In this document: piece after piece, positions 8,258 to 15,430 of the stretch
Position numbering within the stretch: position 1 is the stretch's first letter
How the letters are laid out: the number at the start of each line of letters is the position of its first letter
Source of the DNA: Robiginitalea biformata HTCC2501
GTDB taxonomy: Bacteria; Bacteroidota; Bacteroidia; Flavobacteriales; Flavobacteriaceae
Direction of reading: 5' to 3'
DNA: 64,000 nt
Assembly (NCBI RefSeq): GCF_000024125.1
Contig: NC_013222.1
Coordinates: forward strand, 1,528,501-1,592,500
Notes under the pieces: generated by a model
Told to the model about the DNA's origin: nothing
Databases searched by the model: none
Seen by the model: only the letters and a program-made list of their open reading frames with translations
Program-made: the position numbers and the translations under genes

Positions 8258-9796
8258 ATGGCAAAAGAAGTATTACCGGAAGAATTAATGAATTCCGTAT
8301 TGGGTAAACTTTACGATGTCCTTACCAACGGGGACGATGTAGTACCTCAATCGGACGACAACTACCTGGCCTGGTTACCGGTCGGTATGCCTTATCCAAA
8401 GGATGAACTGGAATTTTTATCGACAGGTTTCTCCGGGGTCTACCGGGAACCCGAGCCGGTGGCAGTAGCCGCAGGGGAAGCAGGGGGTGCGCCCGCACCC
8501 CGTCAGAAAACGGCAGAAGAGATCAACCAACTGTTGGCACAGGATGTAACCCGAAAGTATATGCAGGCCGAAAACCTGGCCAGGCTGTGCGATATGGTGC
8601 CTGATACCAGCGGGGTCCGCGGGGACGTGACAATGAACAAATGGGAGCAGGAGAACAGTCTGAGTCTTGCCTATCAACACATCTTAAAATTCAGCCAGGT
8701 TGCCAATTTTGAGCCGGATGAGAAAACGAAGGCAAAGATCAAGCGCCTCAGAGGGCTTCTGCAGGAAAAGAAAGTGAAAAAGAACATTGTGACCGAAGAG
8801 GAGGAAGAGGTTTTAGAAGAAACCGCCCTTGTCAAAAAATACAATGAAAAGTTGCAGAACTTCCTGAATGTTGCACTCGAATACAACAACCACCGGGTAA
8901 ATGCCCTGGCGGGTAAGGACCCGGCAGCCGTCCACTTCTGGGCAATGAATGCCAATATACTGAGGAACAAGGTGACAGCTGCCAAGAACGATTGGATAAC
9001 CAATGGCTTTAAAGAAGAGTACGACCAGATAGCGGCATTTATCGCCCAGGTGGAAGGCCGAAGCATGCTTACCCTGAAGCAGCAATATATAGACGATATG
9101 GACAAAGCCAGGCTTACCGGCCCCTCTTCAGGTTCTGATTTTTTCTATACCTCGCTACTCCCCGGGGGGTTTGCCGAGACAGACAACGGGTGGACCGAGT
9201 TTACTTTCGGACAGACGGATTTTGCCTCGAACTACAAATTCAACTCCAAGAAAGGCAGTGGCGGCGGAGGCCTGTCGCTGGGCTTTTTTAACATCGGTGG
9301 CGGCGGCAGCTATGAAAAGCAAAAATCCAGCCGCAAAATAGATGTATCCACCTTTCGGTTGAAATTCAAAATTTGCCAGGTGCCGATTAGCAGACCGTGG
9401 TTCAACGTGAATTACCTGTCCAGTAAGTACTGGAGGTTTGACCAGAACAACGGGGAGTTTAAGGATAACATGGTCTCAGACGGGAATTCGCCTCCCAATG
9501 GCATGATACCGGCCTTTACGACTACCGCCGTGTTCGTCCGGGATCTCAATCTGCATTTCGGCGAAAGGAACTCCGAGGTGCAGACCGAAATGGAGAATGC
9601 CAGCGGGGGCGGCTTTGTTTCCTGGGGGCCTTTTCATGCCGGGGGCAAATATGAGACCCATAACCAGGAGCGGGACATGACTTCCCATAGCGAGAATCAG
9701 GGGATTCGGATCAACGGCATGCAGTTGATTGGCTTTAAATGCCATGTCCTGGGGAAAAGCCCGGACCCCAAACCCGATGTATCCGAGTGGGTATAA
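8258..9796 (+). CDS. Large protein of unknown family, paralog of the next gene
   Basis: 512 residues; I do not recognise the family. Residues about 95-260 are helical and charged, with a KKVKKNIVTEEEEEVLEE stretch suggesting coiled coil. A FSQVAN motif lies near 145, and a TSLLPG segment near 300. A Gly-rich segment (about 333-351, GSGGGGLSLGFFNIGGGGS) precedes a beta-rich C-terminus with RPWF at 379-382 and repeats of the Gly-rich type (GGGFVSWGPFHAGGKYE). The same landmarks recur in order in the following gene, so the two are diverged tandem paralogs. No signal peptide or membrane helix. Gly-flanked amphipathic segments could be membrane-active, but that is speculation. Confidence 0.75.
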   Translation: MAKEVLPEELMNSVLGKLYDVLTNGDDVVPQSDDNYLAWLPVGMPYPKDELEFLSTGFSGVYREPEPVAVAAGEAGGAPAPRQKTAEEINQLLAQDVTRKYMQAENLARLCDMVPDTSGVRGDVTMNKWEQENSLSLAYQHILKFSQVANFEPDEKTKAKIKRLRGLLQEKKVKKNIVTEEEEEVLEETALVKKYNEKLQNFLNVALEYNNHRVNALAGKDPAAVHFWAMNANILRNKVTAAKNDWITNGFKEEYDQIAAFIAQVEGRSMLTLKQQYIDDMDKARLTGPSSGSDFFYTSLLPGGFAETDNGWTEFTFGQTDFASNYKFNSKKGSGGGGLSLGFFNIGGGGSYEKQKSSRKIDVSTFRLKFKICQVPISRPWFNVNYLSSKYWRFDQNNGEFKDNMVSDGNSPPNGMIPAFTTTAVFVRDLNLHFGERNSEVQTEMENASGGGFVSWGPFHAGGKYETHNQERDMTSHSENQGIRINGMQLIGFKCHVLGKSPDPKPDVSEWV

Positions 9797-9814
9797 CCGA
9801 ATAAAACCAGAGGA

Positions 9815-11587
9815 ATGTCCCAGCTAGCGACCATTTTCGAGAAGATCAAGGAAGATTTTTTCGATCATCACCAGGCAGAAGTGGAGGGGGAGAATTACAA
9901 ATTGATTTTCTCTCCCTTCTCCACGGGATTTACCTATGACGACTTTCTGTTTCTCAATTCAGAGACGGCCTCTGAGAATGCGCGGAAATACCTGGACGAA
10001 CTGCTGGAATTCTCCCAAATAGCCAATACGATCCCCCGGGAGGAGCACTTCTGGGCAGTCTCCGATGATCAGGATTACTTGTATATACCCTACAGGAATA
10101 TCCTTGCAGATTTAAAATTGCTGGACCCGGACTCACTGAAACCGGAGATCTTGTATGATCACCCCATCTTTTTCCGTGCGCTCAAAACGCTGGATGAAGA
10201 ACTGCAATCCGCATACCGGCCATTCCTGGAGCTTCAAGCCAAACTGGAATCCGAAATAAAGCAATTGCAGGAGAACCTGTCCGAATCCAACCGTTCGGCC
10301 GTGGAACTGGAGATAAAAATGAAGCGGGACAACCTCACGGAACTCCGGGAAAAATGGTCCTCAGAAGGAAAAAAGGCGGAAGCAGAGGCTGAAATAATCG
10401 AAATAATTAAGGACGAGTTCAACCGGTTTATGCGGCGTTTTGTGGAAGTCAAGGGACAACTCGAGACAGCTATTCGTTCCCACGCCGGGAGCGGCTCCAG
10501 TTTTTTACTGACCAGTTGCATGCCCAACAACCTCTATTCGGGTGAAAACCTGGAGTGGCGACGCATCCGGTTGGATCATGTTGAAATCCGCCGTATCCTC
10601 AAGGACCTGGATCCGGATTCGTACACGAGTATCATGGGATCGGCCGATGCAGCAGACCTGGAGGTGGAATCGATCAGCTTTGAATTGATCTTTGTGCAGG
10701 TTACGCGCCCCTGGTTCGACGACGCCATCCTGCGGTCGCCATTTTGGAATATCAATGTTCTGGATCGGTCGGAAATTCACATCCCCAGATATACCAATAA
10801 GCTCATTTTTATTCGGAAAGTAGATGTGAAACTACCCGAAAATTCCAAGGTGAACGATCGGATTCTGAAGAAAAATGTTCTGCAGAGTTTGGGCCCGTTT
10901 ATCCTGAATACAGCGCAGTTCAGTTCGGGTAATCGCCTGCAGCTCAATTCGGTAAACAAATCCCTCCAGCTCAATCGCAAAGCCCTTTTCAATGTCGGGT
11001 CCAAATTGGGCAGGCAACCCGAGGCCCCTCAGCGAAAAGCACTTATCGCTAAAAAACAAAAGCAATTTTTAAAAGTAGCGCCACGACTTCAAAGCATTGC
11101 GATGCGGGGCCGGCCAAAAATTAAAGCGCCTACCCCTGTAATGGCATCTTTTCAGCCCGTGATGATGACGGTGCAACCCGCCATCATCAAGCCTGCGGTT
11201 CAGGACCGCGTACGCTGCAGGTTCTTATTTGTGGATAGTACGAATCGGGAAAAGGTTTCCACCCAATCTGTCGACGCGGAAATTCGGCCGGCCGGAAGCA
11301 GGTCTGCGGTCCCGGAGACCTTCAAACATCCGGATTCACATGTGCTGGAGATTGACTTGATACGGGGTCGGAAATATGAGATCGATATCCGGGCGGTGGG
11401 GTACCTTCAACGGAACGTAGCCTTCCAGCCCGTAAAAACGAATCCGCCGCAACCCTTTGAATTAACCGTCCGGCTCGAACCCGATCCCCGGCAGGATTCA
11501 TCAAAAGAGGCATTTCAGCTTATTGGAGTGATATCCAAGGAGATAGAAGCATTTCCCAACCCAATCAAGGGTGCAGATTATATATAA
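9815..11587 (+). CDS. Large protein of unknown family with coiled coil and C-terminal beta domain
   Basis: 590 residues, 18 bp after its paralog. Shared landmarks: STGFTYDDFLFL near 30, FSQIAN at 66-71, a TSCMPNN segment near 230, FVQVTRPWFDD (RPWF at 298-301) and FIRKVDVKLP near 335. It differs in having a long coiled coil (about 125-205, heavily Glu/Lys) and lacking the Gly-rich segment. It gains a basic linker rich in Lys/Arg (about 380-450) and an added C-terminal beta-sandwich-like domain (about 465-560). The latter resembles PEGA or carboxypeptidase-regulatory folds (KYEIDIRAVGYLQRNVAF). No signal peptide. Function unknown; the tandem pair suggests a two-subunit structure. Confidence 0.75.
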   Translation: MSQLATIFEKIKEDFFDHHQAEVEGENYKLIFSPFSTGFTYDDFLFLNSETASENARKYLDELLEFSQIANTIPREEHFWAVSDDQDYLYIPYRNILADLKLLDPDSLKPEILYDHPIFFRALKTLDEELQSAYRPFLELQAKLESEIKQLQENLSESNRSAVELEIKMKRDNLTELREKWSSEGKKAEAEAEIIEIIKDEFNRFMRRFVEVKGQLETAIRSHAGSGSSFLLTSCMPNNLYSGENLEWRRIRLDHVEIRRILKDLDPDSYTSIMGSADAADLEVESISFELIFVQVTRPWFDDAILRSPFWNINVLDRSEIHIPRYTNKLIFIRKVDVKLPENSKVNDRILKKNVLQSLGPFILNTAQFSSGNRLQLNSVNKSLQLNRKALFNVGSKLGRQPEAPQRKALIAKKQKQFLKVAPRLQSIAMRGRPKIKAPTPVMASFQPVMMTVQPAIIKPAVQDRVRCRFLFVDSTNREKVSTQSVDAEIRPAGSRSAVPETFKHPDSHVLEIDLIRGRKYEIDIRAVGYLQRNVAFQPVKTNPPQPFELTVRLEPDPRQDSSKEAFQLIGVISKEIEAFPNPIKGADYI

Positions 11588-11605
11588 CGCATAAAAGACA
11601 AAATC

Positions 11606-13366
11606 ATGGCAAAATCAACAGGAAAGCCTGGGGCGCAAGCCAAAGGAGGAAGATCCGGCTCAACCCGCTCGTCAAAATCCGATAGCAGGGCGGGATATGG
11701 AAACAACCCAAAAGATCGCGGTTATGTAGACGGCGGATATGAGGCTCGCGGGTACAATGACCCGGGGTATGACGATCGGGGTTACGACGATCGGGGTTAC
11801 GATGATCGCGGGTACAATGACAAGGGGTACCAGGATACCGGATACCAGGACGGCGGAAGTGATTCGGGCAATTACGGAAAGGGGCAGGGCCGCGACACAT
11901 ACACGGATTCCCCACAGGATACCTACGCTTCCGGTAAGGGAGCGGGCGGGTATTCGCCAGGTGATGATTATGTCAGTTCGCCGGTCTCCAAAGGCGACCC
12001 TTATAACCGGGAAGTTGAGGACAATCCGTCCACCGGCTATTATTCGGACGATCCGTATTCGGACAACGAGCCCATTCAGGATCCCCCTTACGACGGATAC
12101 GATGATCCGGTCAGCAAACAACCGGGGGGCAACGGGTATGCGGCAAAAGGCGGAGGGGATGGGCTTCCTGATGCGGATATGGTATTCACCGAAGAAGAAG
12201 TGTATGGCAACAGTTCCCAGCCGGAAGCGGATATGGTATTTACCGAAGAAGAGGTTTACGGCGAAGGCCCCAGGCGGGAAGAGGGAACCAGCCAGCCTCA
12301 GCCTCGCGGTGATGTGTTCGATCGGTCCGCAACGGCATTTGGCCAAATCCGGTTTCGCAACGCCCGGGACATTGATCAATTTTTTGCAGATAACAGCGAC
12401 CAGCCGGATTTTATGTCCTGGTTTGGCACCCACATAGGCGGCCGCGGCCCCTGGCAGCACCGTCGTTTTGGCCGTATTTCTGCAGAGAATCGCAGCCGGT
12501 TCAGCATGGTGTGGGACAGGATCCCGCTCATCTACCGGGGTCGTTCGGAAGAATATTCCATCAACCTGTTTCAGTTCCTCGGGCTGGTGAGTATCATGAT
12601 CAACGAAGTGGGGCAGACATTTACGCCCATTCGCGAACGGGGGAGTCTCCGATATATGTTCGGTACGATCATTCCCGCATCCCGGACCCGGCCCCAAAGA
12701 TCCAAAAGGTCTTATAACGATTTTGGCAGAAGCGCCACCCACAGAAATAACAAAACCGCCTACGAGCTTTTCAACGACCCGGCATTTCTGGAGGCACACC
12801 GGGACGAGGCGCTTTATGAACGGGTTGCCAGGACCACCGACAGGGTATGGGACGGGCACGTATACCCCAACGGCTTCCCCACCGACCCCGATCAGGGAGG
12901 TATCATCACCCAGGCCGATTTCTATAAATTCAGCGGACGGGGATTGGTTCAAACTACCTGGAGCGGTGCCTATATGCGGCTTATTGATGCTACCCTGCAG
13001 TATGAGGGCAGTAACCGAATTATCCTGGAATACCGCAATGCGTGGAGGGGGAAGCGGAGTTCCGGCCTTTCTATCAGAGATATTGCCTCCCAGACAAAAA
13101 ATTCGGATTGGGACCGGTTGTTTATGGAGACAAACAATGAGTTTGCCTGCCTTGCGGTCTACTGTTTTCAGCATGCCAAGAACGATTTTCTCCAGATTCC
13201 AACCGACGCGGCCCGACTACGGGCAACCCAAACGGCATCCAGCGGTTCCGGATCCATTTTTTATGTCGGCTACCGCGTGGGAGGGTCCCGGAGGTATGGG
13301 GAATTGGTGCGCGAACGCGTAATGCAGATGCTGAGCCGCCTGCTGCACGACACCCGACAGGCATAA
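11606..13366 (+). CDS. Tyr/Gly repeat protein with GH19/lysozyme-like C-terminal domain
   Basis: 586 residues in two parts. Residues 1-230 are low complexity: a Ser/Arg start, then GY-x-D-x pentapeptides (about 38-85, with GYDDR repeated), then acidic Pro/Ser/Asp-rich sequence and a duplicated motif DADMVFTEEEVYG (189-201 and 207-219). Residues about 240-580 look like a GH19 chitinase/lysozyme-like hydrolase. MINEVGQTF near 330 resembles the catalytic HES/HET-Glu helix, and FSGRGLVQTTWSGAY near 440 matches the GRG-x-QLTG-x-x-NY block. It probably cuts glycan strands of peptidoglycan. No signal peptide. It complements the CHAP peptidase in the cluster. Confidence 0.75.
   Translation: MAKSTGKPGAQAKGGRSGSTRSSKSDSRAGYGNNPKDRGYVDGGYEARGYNDPGYDDRGYDDRGYDDRGYNDKGYQDTGYQDGGSDSGNYGKGQGRDTYTDSPQDTYASGKGAGGYSPGDDYVSSPVSKGDPYNREVEDNPSTGYYSDDPYSDNEPIQDPPYDGYDDPVSKQPGGNGYAAKGGGDGLPDADMVFTEEEVYGNSSQPEADMVFTEEEVYGEGPRREEGTSQPQPRGDVFDRSATAFGQIRFRNARDIDQFFADNSDQPDFMSWFGTHIGGRGPWQHRRFGRISAENRSRFSMVWDRIPLIYRGRSEEYSINLFQFLGLVSIMINEVGQTFTPIRERGSLRYMFGTIIPASRTRPQRSKRSYNDFGRSATHRNNKTAYELFNDPAFLEAHRDEALYERVARTTDRVWDGHVYPNGFPTDPDQGGIITQADFYKFSGRGLVQTTWSGAYMRLIDATLQYEGSNRIILEYRNAWRGKRSSGLSIRDIASQTKNSDWDRLFMETNNEFACLAVYCFQHAKNDFLQIPTDAARLRATQTASSGSGSIFYVGYRVGGSRRYGELVRERVMQMLSRLLHDTRQA
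11714..11858 (+). repeat. 15-bp coding tandem repeats (GYDDR-type pentapeptides)
   Basis: About nine consecutive degenerate 15-bp units encode GY-x-x-x pentapeptides; the central ones are GYDDRGYDDRGYDDR. The units differ at silent sites, so the pattern is kept at protein level and is not a fresh slippage event. Confidence 0.85.
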
Positions 13367-13456
13367 TACCGCGACCGCCCAGTTTGAAAACCAATTGGAA
13401 ATACTCCTGGGCGCGTCCGGCAGTGACAACGGACAATTAACTTAAATAAGGATATC

Positions 13457-14461
13457 ATGGGAACGCTATTTATTGAAGGAAGTATTACGGGGCATGCCAG
13501 CCCCAAATGGAAGCATCCGGGCAGAAAGGACAAAAAGATTCTCAATCGGCAACTATCCGTGAAACGCGCAGAGGAAGTTGAGCGCTTTGTACAGGAGATT
13601 TTCAGGCGGGAACTCCAGGCCAATGGCCTCGATATTCACTTCGCGATGGAGTGTACGCGGGAGAAGGACTTTGATGCAATCGCCATTGCGTCGGAAGGAG
13701 TCGGGGATATGCAGACGATCCTGGAAGTAGACGGGGACCCGGATGCCAATGACCCGTCCTTAAGGCGTGTGGACATCAATTTGATCCTTACGCATCAGAT
13801 GGAGGGGGAGACAGGGATGAGCGTACTAATTACGATACCCGAGGAGTGCGAAGATCAGGCGACAGACCGCTGGGCCATTAAACTGGCTATGAGCGGGGGT
13901 GCCGGGCATGCGGGAGCCGGGGGCGCTTTTGCCATCGGACAGTTGAAAAATCGCAAAACGGGCCAGATTGTCCAGGGATCCTTTGTAGGTGGCGGGGCCG
14001 GTTTTGGGTTGCAAAGTCCCGGGGCAGACCCCGGCTGGGGAGACTGGACGAATTTCAGGACCGATCAGCGGATTACATTCCAGCATTTTGACGGCACACT
14101 GGCGCGTCTAACAACGGCGGGTGGGGGATTCCTGATAGGATATTCCCTGGCTTATATTTCCTTTCCGATTTACGGGGCCAATTCCATTTCCGTGGGTGGA
14201 TTCAACCTGGGTTCCATTGGAGCCGACATCGGGACCAATATTGGCCAGTGGAACATTACAGGGGGGATCCCGGGCCCCAGATGTATTCCGGAACACGAAA
14301 TCCCCGGGGAGGAGGCCATACCTTTTTCATATCAGGTAGAAGACAATTTAACCCATAGGGTCTTCTTTGATACCGGGAGTGCGGATATCTCGAATGAGCA
14401 GTTGAGTTTCCTGGAGGGCTTTATCCGCCATGCGGCCGGAGAATTTATGGTGAACCAATAA
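13457..14461 (+). CDS. Protein with OmpA-like domain halves in swapped order
   Basis: 334 residues; ATG preceded by AAGGA. The N-terminus (about 1-105) begins at what is normally the middle of an OmpA/Pal-type peptidoglycan-binding fold: IEGSITGHASP, then LNRQLSVKRAEEVERFV, then SEGVGD and PSLRRVDINLI. The C-terminus (about 300-334, HRVFFDTGSADISNEQLSFL) looks like the first strand and helix of the same fold, and the protein ends there. Between them lies a Gly-rich beta region (about 125-290). A circular permutation, or a domain closed between the two ends, is the simplest reading. No signal peptide. In context it may anchor the cluster products to peptidoglycan. Confidence 0.7.
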   Translation: MGTLFIEGSITGHASPKWKHPGRKDKKILNRQLSVKRAEEVERFVQEIFRRELQANGLDIHFAMECTREKDFDAIAIASEGVGDMQTILEVDGDPDANDPSLRRVDINLILTHQMEGETGMSVLITIPEECEDQATDRWAIKLAMSGGAGHAGAGGAFAIGQLKNRKTGQIVQGSFVGGGAGFGLQSPGADPGWGDWTNFRTDQRITFQHFDGTLARLTTAGGGFLIGYSLAYISFPIYGANSISVGGFNLGSIGADIGTNIGQWNITGGIPGPRCIPEHEIPGEEAIPFSYQVEDNLTHRVFFDTGSADISNEQLSFLEGFIRHAAGEFMVNQ

Positions 14462-14505
14462 TCTATTCTGTGATGATTTATTTTCATTCATCTAAGGGCC
14501 AGGGC

Positions 14506-15033
14506 ATGCGGAAGCTTGCATTGCGCATCTGTTTCCTGTCCCTGCTGACGTTTACCGTCCTTTCATGTAAGGATGAACCCAAGGGGGAAATTGATGGCGG
14601 CGATTCCGATCAGAGCACCTCAACGATCAGTCCTGTTGAGCCTGAGGAGCCCGTAACTCCGCCCCCCGTTTCCAAGGCAGATCTGAGGGTTTCCAATCTG
14701 AAGATTGAAAAGGTGGTCGAAGCAGGCGGAAACAAAATGCATTATGTGAGTGTGGTGATTACCAACCACGGGGAAACTGAAGCCCGGGGTTTTGACTGCG
14801 GCTTTACCTACAAATGCCCGGCTGGCCTCGTTTTAAGCTCCGGAAACGACCTGGTCCAGGGGGGCTACCTGGGGCCAAATGCTTCGCGTACATATGGGGC
14901 GCGGATCAAGATAAGTTGTGACCCCATACCGGCCTTTTTGGACATCAGCCTGGACCCGGATTTCAACGACGATGTCGATGAGAGCAACGAGCAGAATAAC
15001 ATGTTGAAAACCCGGCTTACCATCCCCTTCTAA
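14506..15033 (+). CDS. CARDB-domain lipoprotein
   Basis: 175 residues from ATG 14506 (MRKLALRICFLSLLTFTVLSC), preferred over GTG 14470 because it begins at a lipoprotein signal with lipobox TVLSC (Cys21). An acidic, Pro-rich tether follows (about 22-60). Then comes one CARDB-type beta-sandwich (about 62-172) with the typical ends DLRVSNLKIEK and VDESNEQNN. CARDB domains are Ig-like adhesion modules found in bacterial surface proteins. It is the only member of the 7.5-15 kb cluster with an export signal and lies 44 bp after the swapped-OmpA gene. It may be the membrane or surface receptor of the system, or an unrelated neighbour. Confidence 0.85.
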   Translation: MRKLALRICFLSLLTFTVLSCKDEPKGEIDGGDSDQSTSTISPVEPEEPVTPPPVSKADLRVSNLKIEKVVEAGGNKMHYVSVVITNHGETEARGFDCGFTYKCPAGLVLSSGNDLVQGGYLGPNASRTYGARIKISCDPIPAFLDISLDPDFNDDVDESNEQNNMLKTRLTIPF

Positions 15034-15036
15034 TTC

Positions 15037-15130
15037 GGAGATTACCTCGCTCCCGCTCGGTGATCTCCCGGGCTTTCGGCTTCGCCGTGTCAGGAGATTA
15101 CCTCGCTCCCGCTCGGTGATCTCCCGGGCT
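15037..15130. repeat. Pair of 38-bp palindromic direct repeats (REP-like)
   Basis: Identical 38-bp units at 15037-15074 and 15093-15130. Each starts GGAGAT and carries ATCTCC near its end, so each can fold into a hairpin with a CTCGCTCCCGCTCGG centre. They are separated by 18 bp. They sit just past the last gene of the 7.5-15 kb cluster. Confidence 0.9.
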
Positions 15131-15153
15131 CCAATCCTGCAAATCCAAACCCT

Positions 15154-15181
15154 GCCATGCCTTTGGCATGGCGGTTTTTTG
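15154..15181 (+). terminator. Rho-independent terminator of the 7.5-15 kb cluster
   Basis: Perfect 8-bp stem GCCATGCC/GGCATGGC (15154-15161 and 15165-15172) with a TTT loop, followed by GGTTTTTTG on the plus strand. Confidence 0.85.
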
Positions 15182-15225
15182 TTTCCCTCCCGCTCGCTCA
15201 AGCAAGCTTGGACTCGCGGATTGGA

Positions 15226-15259
15226 AACAAAAAACCCCGCCGGTTTCCCGGCGGGGTTT
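15226..15259 (-). terminator. Displaced ancestral ssrA terminator
   Basis: A 12-bp GC-rich stem (15232-15243 with 15248-15259, AAACCCCGCCGG). Its T-run is on the minus strand, so it stops leftward transcription. It lies 9 bp left of the ssrA-derived att site and points the same way as ssrA. It is best read as the original tmRNA terminator, cut off from its gene by island insertion. Confidence 0.75.
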
Positions 15260-15267
15260 GGGAGTGA

Positions 15268-15284
15268 TTGTGGAGCCGGGGAGA
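15268..15284. other. Left attachment site (copy of ssrA 3' end)
   Basis: 17-bp TTGTGGAGCCGGGGAGA, identical to 24163-24179 at the 3' end of the intact tmRNA gene. The match stops abruptly after GAGA, where ssrA continues TTCGAACTCCC and this site continues CTAGGAG. This is the remnant expected after site-specific integration into ssrA. Confidence 0.88.
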
Positions 15285-15430
15285 CTAGGAGTATAGCCCT
15301 AAATCCCGGCAAAATATGCCAAATTGAGGGGGTAAAACTTTAACATTCTCCGAATAGGTATTTTAACATTTTTAGAGCTGATTTTTGGCTGAGGTGACCC
15401 AATTTATCTCAGAATGTCCATTTTGAAAAA

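Larger units (their letters stand above)
15034..15430. other. 397-bp intergenic junction between cluster and island
   Basis: No gene. It contains, in order: two 38-bp palindromic repeats, a hairpin with T-run, an imperfect inverted repeat (GTTTCC 15181-15186, GGAAAC 15223-15228), a leftward terminator, the left att site, and about 145 bp of AT-rich island DNA. Confidence 0.85.

Noticed and set aside
11672..13174. 500-codon minus-strand open frame
   Set aside because: Mirror of the GY-repeat gene; its Ile/Val-rich repeats are the complement of the GYDDR repeats.
7556..15033. Prophage or tailocin
   Set aside because: The two wall hydrolases suggest phage, but I see no capsid, portal, terminase, tail tube, sheath, baseplate or holin genes, and the cluster is not inside the att repeats.
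15268..15284. Partial tRNA gene
   Set aside because: Resembles a tRNA 3' end, but it matches exactly the tmRNA 3' end at 24163-24179 and has no 5' half nearby, so it is an att remnant.
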